Shown here in pieces: positions 51,877-59,014 of a DNA stretch of 64,000 nt. Made by a program: the position numbers and the translations under genes. The notes under the pieces were generated by a model that was not told the DNA's origin, made no database searches, and worked only from the letters and a program-made list of their open reading frames with translations. Source of the DNA: Aureibaculum luteum. GTDB lineage: Bacteria; Bacteroidota; Bacteroidia; Flavobacteriales; Flavobacteriaceae. Location: positions 124,001 to 188,000 of the forward strand of contig NZ_QRGD01000003.1 of assembly GCF_003449015.1 (NCBI RefSeq). The letters run 5' to 3'. Position 1 is the first letter of the stretch, and the number at the start of each line of letters is the position of its first letter.

Positions 51877-52683
51877 CTAATTTTGGGGTTTTGTGACTTT
51901 AAAATTATCAAAATAGATATATGAATCCTTCTTTGGTGCCCAATCTTCAGCATTACCACCATGAAATGTTGAAAAATAGAACGAATCAATTTCACCTAAT
52001 GGAGCCAAACGATACCTTACTTTATCATCATGTATTACCTTTTCATTGTCTATCCAAACCTCCATTACACCATTGAATTGATCACTGTCATTTAATTTTA
52101 TATGTTGTTTTATTTTATACCATTGTCCTGGTTTAAAAAAAACATTCGTTTTAACACTGTCTCCCCATTTGTGCTCCATGTCCATATGATAAAAATAGAC
52201 GATTATTTCTCCATCTGCGATCCACATATAACGAGCACTCCAGCCTTCACCATTATCAGGATGAACACCTCCTGTATATTTCTCCCCACCACTTGTTAAC
52301 CCTGGTAATTTACCTCCCAAGCGAAAATCAAAACCTTCCATAAACTTTATGTTATACTCCAATGTATATTCTGAAGCTTTTGGTAATGGCTTGTCAAACT
52401 GTATTCCTCCTTGCTTGGGACCTATTGAACCTTTAGGATAAAGTACTTTCAACACTTTTCCATGGGTTTCATCTAATTCAATCGTAGCCCTATCCTTAAG
52501 TAATTTCCAATTTACATCTCCAACATCCTTATTTAAATTATTTTCAGTGTACGGACCAATAGTATTACCCTCAAAATCAAGATTAAAAACCTCATTATTT
52601 GAGTTATTTACTTGAAGTTTATTTGAACCACAACTGATGGTAATTAATGCACAAATTACTACTATCGAAAAACGTATTTTCAT
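51877..52683 (-). CDS. PL14-like polysaccharide lyase (lipoprotein)
   Basis: A 268-residue lipoprotein; the ATG at 52683 is chosen because the frame's upstream opening codon is TTG. The lipobox is ITISC. The body is a beta-jelly-roll-like domain with the diagnostic stretch GGKLPGLTSGG and then GWSARYMWIADGEI, close to the KLPGL...FSxRxMWR pattern of PL14-type (alginate/glucuronan) lyases. The later HMDMEHKWGD and GQWYKIKQHI fit the same fold. The neighbouring GH88 supports a lyase making unsaturated uronate ends. The exact family and substrate are inferred; PL20 or another jelly-roll lyase is possible. Confidence 0.75.
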   Translation of the reverse strand: MKIRFSIVVICALITISCGSNKLQVNNSNNEVFNLDFEGNTIGPYTENNLNKDVGDVNWKLLKDRATIELDETHGKVLKVLYPKGSIGPKQGGIQFDKPLPKASEYTLEYNIKFMEGFDFRLGGKLPGLTSGGEKYTGGVHPDNGEGWSARYMWIADGEIIVYFYHMDMEHKWGDSVKTNVFFKPGQWYKIKQHIKLNDSDQFNGVMEVWIDNEKVIHDDKVRYRLAPLGEIDSFYFSTFHGGNAEDWAPKKDSYIYFDNFKVTKPQN

Positions 52684-52855
52684 AAACAAACTCTTAAATT
52701 TTTAAATATTTAAACATAAACCTCTTTGTATAGTTACTGCTTTTTTTGATTCAGGCAGCAGACAATCTCCTTGTCAAACATGCCACATTCCTTCATAGAC
52801 ATCAAGTATAACTTCTTTATCAAAGTTATCTAAAACCCTATGAAATCGAAAGGCA

Positions 52856-53968
52856 TTACTTAAAAATATATCCTTTTAAAATGACCTGACCATGATCTGG
52901 TATTGCCTTTACTAAAGCGTATTTATTTTGATTGTAACTAATAATTTCACTTTCTATTTCATTTCCATTTTGCGTTGCAGAAAGGGACAACCAATTATTT
53001 GCTAAACGTACTTTTATAGTTAAGGGATAATCAAAGATTTCATCTTTCATTTTATCCGTTAAACTTATTGACATGGAATTTTCAGAAATAGAATCTACAC
53101 TTAAAGAATGGGTAGCATATTCTTGAGCATATTTTGCAACATCAGGAAAAGTCCCAATCCATAGCTTATCCTCTTTTTCTTTTAGATATTTAAAAAACGC
53201 ATCTGTCTTTTCTTGTTCATCAGGTGTTGAAACCTCATGAAAATGTGTACTTCCCCATCCTCTATAATAATTCTTTCCCTCTAGCTTTGAAGTATTATCG
53301 AGCAAAGGCAACATGTAATGATTCCGTGTACTATCATTACTATAAATGTGTGGATTACTGATGCTTCTAACTTGTTTAAAATCAATTTTATTTGCGGGAT
53401 TTAACAGACCAATCACCCCTCTACTCGCAATAAAATGATTAGCAACTTCATCTACATTTCCTTCTCCCCAAGGATAAGCATAGGTTAAACATTTCTGGTT
53501 TTCAATATGCTTTTCAATTTTAGTTTTTGTACGATTTAATCTTTTATTATAGACTTTTAATGAAGGATATTCTATACCTCTGACTTTATCTTCATACCAA
53601 TTTCTATCATCATGCCCCTGGATTGCATTTCCCGCCTTGGAGAGTTCATTAAACAAATCCCAATTCTTTACATTATATTTTTTATCAGCTTCCGTAATAA
53701 CAAACCATGTATATTTAAAACCATATTTCTTCTGAAGTTCCATCCAAAAGTAAATATCTTTTTCATAATTATCATCAATGGTAATGGTAAAAGCACTCAA
53801 TTTGTCATCATTCCAAAGACATACGGAAGCTTCTCCAATAGTTTGTGACCAAACTTTATCCGTTATTTCAAATCTAGCAAGTGCAGTATCTTCAAGAATA
53901 AAAGTATCTTGTGCATAAGTACCCATTGCGAATAGCAGAAAAACTGATATGTATAATTTTTGTATCAT
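52856..53968 (-). CDS. Polysaccharide-deacetylase-like (NodB-fold) protein
   Basis: A 370-residue exported protein. I choose the ATG at 53968, where the signal peptide IQKLYISVFLLFAMGTYAQ begins, over an upstream GTG at 53986. A NodB-like domain covers about residues 45-190, with FTITIDDNYEKD (motif 1, two Asp), AIQGHDD (motif 2) and LTYAYPWGEGN (motif 3). In motif 2 the usual H-x3-H is H-DDR-N, so one metal-ligand His seems to be lost. It may deacetylate the target polysaccharide or be a degenerate binding homologue. It lies between rhaT and the lyase in one operon. Confidence 0.78.
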   Translation of the reverse strand: MIQKLYISVFLLFAMGTYAQDTFILEDTALARFEITDKVWSQTIGEASVCLWNDDKLSAFTITIDDNYEKDIYFWMELQKKYGFKYTWFVITEADKKYNVKNWDLFNELSKAGNAIQGHDDRNWYEDKVRGIEYPSLKVYNKRLNRTKTKIEKHIENQKCLTYAYPWGEGNVDEVANHFIASRGVIGLLNPANKIDFKQVRSISNPHIYSNDSTRNHYMLPLLDNTSKLEGKNYYRGWGSTHFHEVSTPDEQEKTDAFFKYLKEKEDKLWIGTFPDVAKYAQEYATHSLSVDSISENSMSISLTDKMKDEIFDYPLTIKVRLANNWLSLSATQNGNEIESEIISYNQNKYALVKAIPDHGQVILKGYIFK

Positions 53969-54007
53969 TTTAATTTGCGTTATCACTAACTAATTATGTT
54001 TCTCCGT

Positions 54008-55045
54008 CTAAAAACTATTTCCAATTCCTATCAGAACGGTTGAAAAAATAATCACGGCTAGTCCAAGCCATAAAGTACGCATGGTTTTCGTTGATACACC
54101 TTTCCATTCTTTAAAGTATATTCCCCAAAGGGTACTGAATATAATAATAAATGCCATGTGCAAAGTCCAACTGGCAAACTCATATTTTTCGCCTAAAAAA
54201 GTTGTACCCATACCATAAAAGAAAAACTGAAAATACCAAGTTACGCCTCCAGCTATTGCTAATAAGTAATTTTTTGGTTTATTAGGAATGTTTTTGTCTG
54301 TAAAATCACTAAATGTTTTATTTTTTATACTTAAAATTATGGTCCAAATAAAATTAGTTAAAAACCCTCCCCAAAGTACCCAAACGATAACAGGATTATT
54401 CTGAAAAATATCTTTAACACCTAGCTTTAACGCTTCTTCTGCAATAGGCTTACCTGCTGTTAATCCAAATGCAAAACAAGCACTTAAAATACCCGAGATC
54501 ACAGCGATAACCATACCTTTAGAAAGATTGAATTCTGCTACAGCTTCCTTTTGCTCTTCTGCATTTAAATCCTTCTCTTTTAAGATACCCGCTTTACCCG
54601 CTATGGCTATACCTATAAGACTTATTATTACACCTATTAAAACAAGAATACCTCCTTTTGTCTGAAGCAATTCCGAAAAAGTACCGTTGTAAAGTGGTGG
54701 TATTAAAGTACCGAAAGCAGCTGTAAAACCTAATGCAACCGCCATACCTAAACCAATACCTAAATAACGCATTGACAACCCGAAAGTGAGTCCACCAATA
54801 CCCCAAAGCATTCCAAAAAAGAAAGTGTAAAATTTGGTTTCAGAATCACTAGCTCCCAATACTTCAATAAGATTTGGAACTGTAAACCATGCCATAATAA
54901 TTGGTGCAAAAATCCATGCAGCAAATCCTAAAACGAGCCAAGATGTCTCCCAACTCCATTTTTTTATCAACTTAAATGGAATGTAAAAACTACCCGCGGC
55001 AAATCCACCAATTGCATGTAACAATAAACCTATTAGTGCACCCAT
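54008..55045 (-). CDS. rhaT: L-rhamnose:H+ symporter
   Basis: A 345-residue inner-membrane protein with ten predicted helices and the RhaT pattern: GLLLHAIGGFAAGSFYIPFKLIKKWSWE at the N-terminus, MRYLGIGLGMAVALGFTAAFGTLIPP in the middle, and WYFQFFFYGMGTTFLG followed by SWTLHMAFIIIFSTLWGIYFKEWKG. It imports L-rhamnose released by the GH78 enzyme of the same operon. It lies 64 bases after the aldo/keto reductase gene. Confidence 0.94.
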   Translation of the reverse strand: MGALIGLLLHAIGGFAAGSFYIPFKLIKKWSWETSWLVLGFAAWIFAPIIMAWFTVPNLIEVLGASDSETKFYTFFFGMLWGIGGLTFGLSMRYLGIGLGMAVALGFTAAFGTLIPPLYNGTFSELLQTKGGILVLIGVIISLIGIAIAGKAGILKEKDLNAEEQKEAVAEFNLSKGMVIAVISGILSACFAFGLTAGKPIAEEALKLGVKDIFQNNPVIVWVLWGGFLTNFIWTIILSIKNKTFSDFTDKNIPNKPKNYLLAIAGGVTWYFQFFFYGMGTTFLGEKYEFASWTLHMAFIIIFSTLWGIYFKEWKGVSTKTMRTLWLGLAVIIFSTVLIGIGNSF

Positions 55046-55109
55046 TTCTTTTGTTGTTTAGTTAGTTATTTTTTTAAGAATATAATTAATGCTCGGAATT
55101 TATAACGTT

Positions 55110-56075
55110 TTATGCTGCTTCAAAATCTTTCTTTAGCAGGGTTTTTGCCAATTTTAACTCATCTGCTGTAAATGATTTTGCTGTTGATGCCGAAACAGCT
55201 CCTTCTAATTCATAACTATTTTTGGCACCAGATAACACAGTTGAAATTCCTTCTTGATCTAGCACCCATTTTAATGCGGCCTGTGGCATATTAGTAATAT
55301 CATCTCTAATTAAAAACTTAAATGCCTCTACTTGATCTACCCTATCTGCCAACGCTGTTTTTGAGTACCGAGCGTTGAGTGTATTCTTTTCAAAAACGGT
55401 GTTTTTTGTTATTGTACCTGATAAAAAACCATTCGCTAAGCACTCTCTCGCAAAAACACCAATATTAAGCTCTTTTGACAACGTATTCACCAATTGTTGA
55501 GCTTCTCTATTCATTAAACTTAACACCACCTGAACAACATCTATTTTCCCTTCTTTTGCCCATTCTCGTGCCATATTCTCCGTTTGATTAAACATAGAAA
55601 TAGAATGTCCAATAAAACGAACTTTCCCTTGTTTTTTAACTTGCTCGATCCCCTCCCAAACATCATCGTGAATTTCATCTGAGGAAAATGGAGAATGAAA
55701 GAAAAGGACATCTATATAATCTGTTTGCAATCGCTTTAAACTTTCTTCAACAGAATCGATTACCCGAGATTTATAAAACAAAGAACGCCCACCTTCAATA
55801 CATGGATTTCTACCAAATTTTGATGAAATATGTACTTTATCTCGTTTTCCTTTTAAAGCTTTACCCAATACAATTTCTGCAACACCATCTTGCTTGTCAG
55901 TTCCATATTGCGGGGCGGTATCAAATATATTTATACCGAGGTCTATACCGGCATTAATCGTTTTAATTCCATCTTTCTCCGCAACGCCACCATATACATT
56001 ATTCCCAAAAGCCCAAGTACCTAGGCTAATTTCACTTAATTCAAGACCTGTCCTTCCTAAAGTTCTATATTTCAT
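55110..56075 (-). CDS. Aldo/keto reductase
   Basis: A 321-residue NADPH-dependent TIM-barrel oxidoreductase. The catalytic tetrad is intact: Asp52 and Tyr57 (FDTAPQYG), Lys86 (SSKFG) and His127 (FFHSPF). In the operon between a creatininase-like gene (4 bases away) and rhaT, it could reduce lactaldehyde from rhamnose breakdown, or act on a modified sugar such as a product of the upstream dioxygenase. The substrate is unknown. Confidence 0.88.
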   Translation of the reverse strand: MKYRTLGRTGLELSEISLGTWAFGNNVYGGVAEKDGIKTINAGIDLGINIFDTAPQYGTDKQDGVAEIVLGKALKGKRDKVHISSKFGRNPCIEGGRSLFYKSRVIDSVEESLKRLQTDYIDVLFFHSPFSSDEIHDDVWEGIEQVKKQGKVRFIGHSISMFNQTENMAREWAKEGKIDVVQVVLSLMNREAQQLVNTLSKELNIGVFARECLANGFLSGTITKNTVFEKNTLNARYSKTALADRVDQVEAFKFLIRDDITNMPQAALKWVLDQEGISTVLSGAKNSYELEGAVSASTAKSFTADELKLAKTLLKKDFEAA

Positions 56076-56079
56076 ATTC

Positions 56080-56790
56080 TTAAATGTAATTTTTTATTAT
56101 GCCTCCCAACTTATCAGTTGCATTTTCAATAAATGAATTGACTATTCTTGCTCCATGTTCAGCAGTTGATGGTCGCGGATCTTCTCCAGAAACCGCATCA
56201 ATTTCCAAAGATATTTCTCTGTCTTTTGGCAAACTAGTTAAATCAACCGTTTCTGGATCAAAATATAACTGTAAGGAAGTTTCACCTAAGGCAGAATGAT
56301 TTGCTACCAAAAGATGATCAGGTATAACATCAAATTCTGCTAAAGCCCAAAAGAATTTATGAGGATATTTTTTATTAAAATCACGTGCAACATCTCTTAA
56401 TATTTGAAGATGTGGCTCACCTGCATGTCCTGACAACAACACCACTATTTTAAAGTTCTGCTCTGCTAATTGCTCGAAATACTCTTCACAAATTAATTGA
56501 ATTAATTTTTCAGAAAACTCGATTGAGTGATTGGGAAAATCAACGCCAGGATATGATTTTATTAAATTAGCAGCTAAACTAATTGGAGGAAAAACTAATC
56601 CTCCTACTTCTTTTGCTAACAAAGAGCAAAGATGAGTCGCTTTATGTGTATCTAATCCTGTAGGATTATGACTACCATGATATTCTATGGCTCCCCAAGG
56701 CAAATAAGCAATAGGATAGTCCTTTTTAATTTCTTCTATTTGGGTAGGACGCATTTTATCAAAATGCCCCCATTTTATATCATCTTTCAT
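56080..56790 (-). CDS. Creatininase-superfamily protein
   Basis: A 236-residue metal-dependent hydrolase-like protein. The family's metal-site spacing is kept: Glu36, His38 and Asp47 in WGAIEYHGSHNPTGLDTH, then LSGHAGEPH, and HSALGETSLQLYF near residue 170. The superfamily includes creatininase, formamide hydrolases and sugar-lactone or mycofactocin-related members, so the reaction here is open. Its ATG overlaps the stop of the dioxygenase gene by one base, and the aldo/keto reductase follows by 4 bases: the three are tightly coupled. Confidence 0.85.
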   Translation of the reverse strand: MKDDIKWGHFDKMRPTQIEEIKKDYPIAYLPWGAIEYHGSHNPTGLDTHKATHLCSLLAKEVGGLVFPPISLAANLIKSYPGVDFPNHSIEFSEKLIQLICEEYFEQLAEQNFKIVVLLSGHAGEPHLQILRDVARDFNKKYPHKFFWALAEFDVIPDHLLVANHSALGETSLQLYFDPETVDLTSLPKDREISLEIDAVSGEDPRPSTAEHGARIVNSFIENATDKLGGIIKNYI

Positions 56791-57614
56791 TACTCCAAAT
56801 CTTTATGATAAATTAAAGGATTTTGAGCTTCATTATTTAATAGATCACCAATTTTTAATGATTTGAAATAGTCGTCTGGTAACACATTTTGTTTTCCATT
56901 AAAAACACTTCCATCAGGCATATAAGCACAGGTCATTGCTTTTCTTGTATACGGTGTCATATTTACACCTGCGGCATGTATTGTTAATCCATTATGAAAG
57001 GAACATGATCCTGCCTTAATAATTGATGGTGTTGGGTCCTTTTTAGCATAATTGGGATAATCACTAAAAATATCGCCCATATTTGCTCCAATTCCTGGTT
57101 CTATAAAATCGGTATCTTTTTGAGAGCCCTGCATAAAATATAAACATCCGTTTTGCAAGGTTACATCTTCTAGTGCCACCCAAACACTTAGGGCTTCCCT
57201 ATGGCTAAATGACCAAAAGGGCGTATCTAAATGCCATGCTGTTGGGTTACCCCAAGGTTGTTTTACCAATGATTGATCATGCCAAATTCGAATTCCATCA
57301 ACATCAGCTAGTTCGGCTGCCATCTTACCGAGATTCTTATCAAACATAATTTCTTTTACGCCATCATCGGTCATCCATAAGTTAATAATTTGGTCAAAAA
57401 CTTTTCCAAAATATTCAGCATCTTTATTAATACCATCTGAAGCTCCCGTCTTAATTTCAGAATGCGGAAACTTTCTTCCTTTTCTAGCTTTTACAGCTTC
57501 GTCAATAGTCGTTTTCCAATGCTCAACTTCAGGTTGTGATAAAAAATCGTCAATGATCAGAAATCCGTTATTTCTATAAGAGCTTATTTGTGTTTCAGAT
57601 AATTTATGTTTCAT
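56790..57614 (-). CDS. Phytanoyl-CoA dioxygenase (PhyH)-family Fe(II)/2-oxoglutarate oxygenase
   Basis: A 274-residue cupin-fold oxygenase. The iron facial triad is complete: His128 and Asp130 (TAWHLDTPFWSF) and His213 (GLTIHAAGVNMTP), with Arg224 placed to bind 2-oxoglutarate. I choose the ATG at 57614, just before the conserved KLSETQISSYRNNGFLIIDDF; upstream in-frame codons would add 26 unconserved residues. It is the first gene of the eight-gene rhamnose/uronate operon and overlaps the creatininase gene by one base. The family hydroxylates or oxidatively demethylates small molecules; a modified sugar is a plausible but unproven substrate. Confidence 0.88.
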   Translation of the reverse strand: MKHKLSETQISSYRNNGFLIIDDFLSQPEVEHWKTTIDEAVKARKGRKFPHSEIKTGASDGINKDAEYFGKVFDQIINLWMTDDGVKEIMFDKNLGKMAAELADVDGIRIWHDQSLVKQPWGNPTAWHLDTPFWSFSHREALSVWVALEDVTLQNGCLYFMQGSQKDTDFIEPGIGANMGDIFSDYPNYAKKDPTPSIIKAGSCSFHNGLTIHAAGVNMTPYTRKAMTCAYMPDGSVFNGKQNVLPDDYFKSLKIGDLLNNEAQNPLIYHKDLE

Positions 57615-57717
57615 ATTCTTTTGTATTATATACTGCTTAAATCTATTAATAATTACAGTTGTACTATTAACTTTAATAGAATTTATACACAATGATACAT
57701 TTATGATTGTTGTAATT

Positions 57718-57789
57718 TATCCTGTGCTATCCTGTTTACAACAGTTAAGAATCTATAACAGTTAATTACTAACATCACATACGTTAGTA
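57718..57789 (-). promoter_or_regulatory. Candidate operator cluster upstream of the PhyH-rhaT operon
   Basis: Reading the minus strand, ACAGGATAGCACAGGATA occupies plus 57718-57735, two 10-bp-spaced copies of ACAGGATA-like sequence. It matches 16 of 18 bases of a site upstream of the divergent rhamnose operon (58945-58962), in the same orientation to transcription. Further up are a direct repeat AACAGTTAA (57740-57748 and 57757-57765) and an inverted repeat TACTAAC-N9-GTTAGTA (57767-57789). Binding by the adjacent GntR regulator is inferred. Confidence 0.5.
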
Positions 57790-57817
57790 CATACTTTCAC
57801 AGAATCATTTTATATCT

Positions 57818-58855
57818 TTAAGTAGATTTTCTATCAATAAAATTAAACGGGTTTTTAATTTTATCGTGCTTTTTATTTAAAATAAGTTCAGCGGCAGTTT
57901 CCCCCATTTGTTTAAAATCAGTGCTCACTACTGTAATCCCAAGAAGTTCTTTTAACGGTGTATCGTTATACGAAATAACACCAATATCCTTACCTAGCAC
58001 CAAATTATTATCTCGTTTTAATTTCACAAGATTAACCAAATCACTTTCTTCAATAACAATAAAAATTTCATTCTTCTTTATATCCATATTTTCAGAAATT
58101 TCAGATAGAATTTCGAAATTTAGAGAATACTCGAAACAAAACTTTTTAAACCCATGTAAAATTCTTCTAGGGTACGGATAGAATGTGTTTTTAGGAAAAA
58201 CTAGATTTATTTTATCAAACTTTAATATTTTGTCAACACCTTTCTTTAAAGCATCATAAATATCATTTTCAAAATCTTGATACACTTCAGAATACGCATT
58301 CTTTTTATCTACCTTATTATCTAATACAATAATTTTTTCATTTGGAATTTTATCCATTACCGTTAATGCCTCTTTTGTCAAACTGATATGATCTAATTTA
58401 TCAGTTTTAAAGTGTGGCATAATTACATAATAGTTAAACCCACCAACATGTTGATTAATTAAATTAACAAATAAAGATTCATCGCAGTGATAAATAAATA
58501 ATGAAACATGACCAAGACCTTCAAGATGCTTTACAAATGAATTGTATATCTTCATTTTATATGAGCTTAATTTATTAATGAGAAAAAAAACATTAATTTT
58601 AGAGATAAGTTCATTTTTAGAAACATAACACCCCTTCCCTTTAACAGATATTATAATTTTTCTATTTTTTAAATTCTTATAGGCCTTTTCAACAGTATCT
58701 CGAGATAGGTATGATGCTTCACTTAACTCGTTAATTGAAGGCAACTTGTCACCTAACTTTAGTTTACCACTTGAAACATCACTAACAATTGAATCTACAA
58801 CTTGCTTATACTTAGGGACTTTAGATTTTTCGTCAATAATAACTGATACATTCAT
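57818..58855 (-). CDS. GntR/LacI-sensor hybrid regulator, probable rhamnose regulator
   Basis: A 345-residue regulator with an N-terminal GntR winged helix (KYKQVVDSIVSDVSSGKL, PSINELSEASYLSRDTVEKAY, KGKGCYVSKNE) and a C-terminal LacI-like sugar sensor ending GITVVSTDFKQMGETAAELI. It is a paralogue of the xylose-operon regulator at 13755-14756. It stands alone between the PhyH-rhaT operon and the divergent rhamnose catabolic operon, so a rhamnose-responsive role is the natural inference. Its own promoter box lies within a palindrome (58893-58911), suggesting autoregulation. Confidence 0.85.
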   Translation of the reverse strand: MNVSVIIDEKSKVPKYKQVVDSIVSDVSSGKLKLGDKLPSINELSEASYLSRDTVEKAYKNLKNRKIIISVKGKGCYVSKNELISKINVFFLINKLSSYKMKIYNSFVKHLEGLGHVSLFIYHCDESLFVNLINQHVGGFNYYVIMPHFKTDKLDHISLTKEALTVMDKIPNEKIIVLDNKVDKKNAYSEVYQDFENDIYDALKKGVDKILKFDKINLVFPKNTFYPYPRRILHGFKKFCFEYSLNFEILSEISENMDIKKNEIFIVIEESDLVNLVKLKRDNNLVLGKDIGVISYNDTPLKELLGITVVSTDFKQMGETAAELILNKKHDKIKNPFNFIDRKST

Positions 58856-58892
58856 AGTAAGAAATTTGCAAGTATTAGGGAGCGTTAATCTA

Positions 58893-58962
58893 ACAAAAAT
58901 ACCATTTTTGTAGTCTAAAAGTGTTATTTTAACAACATAAAATTACAGTACAGCACAGGATA
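58893..58962. promoter_or_regulatory. Divergent control region of the GntR regulator and rhamnose operon
   Basis: A perfect inverted repeat ACAAAAAT-ACC-ATTTTTGT lies at 58893-58911. On the minus strand it contains TATTTTTG (plus 58894-58901), a -7-type box for the regulator gene. ACAGTACAGCACAGGATA at 58945-58962, on the plus strand and 52 bases before the aldolase ATG, shares 16 of 18 bases with the site upstream of the PhyH operon. No convincing -7 box for the aldolase gene was found. Confidence 0.5.
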
Positions 58963-59014
58963 CTTATCTGCTAATTCATAATTAAATTTAAGGCTTATAA
59001 TAAAAAGATTATTA

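Noticed and set aside
48135-57614. Assignment of the locus as a definite ulvan utilisation locus
   Set aside because: The rhamnose, uronate and xylose functions fit, but no sulfatase and no confirmed ulvan lyase family is visible, so the substrate is left open.
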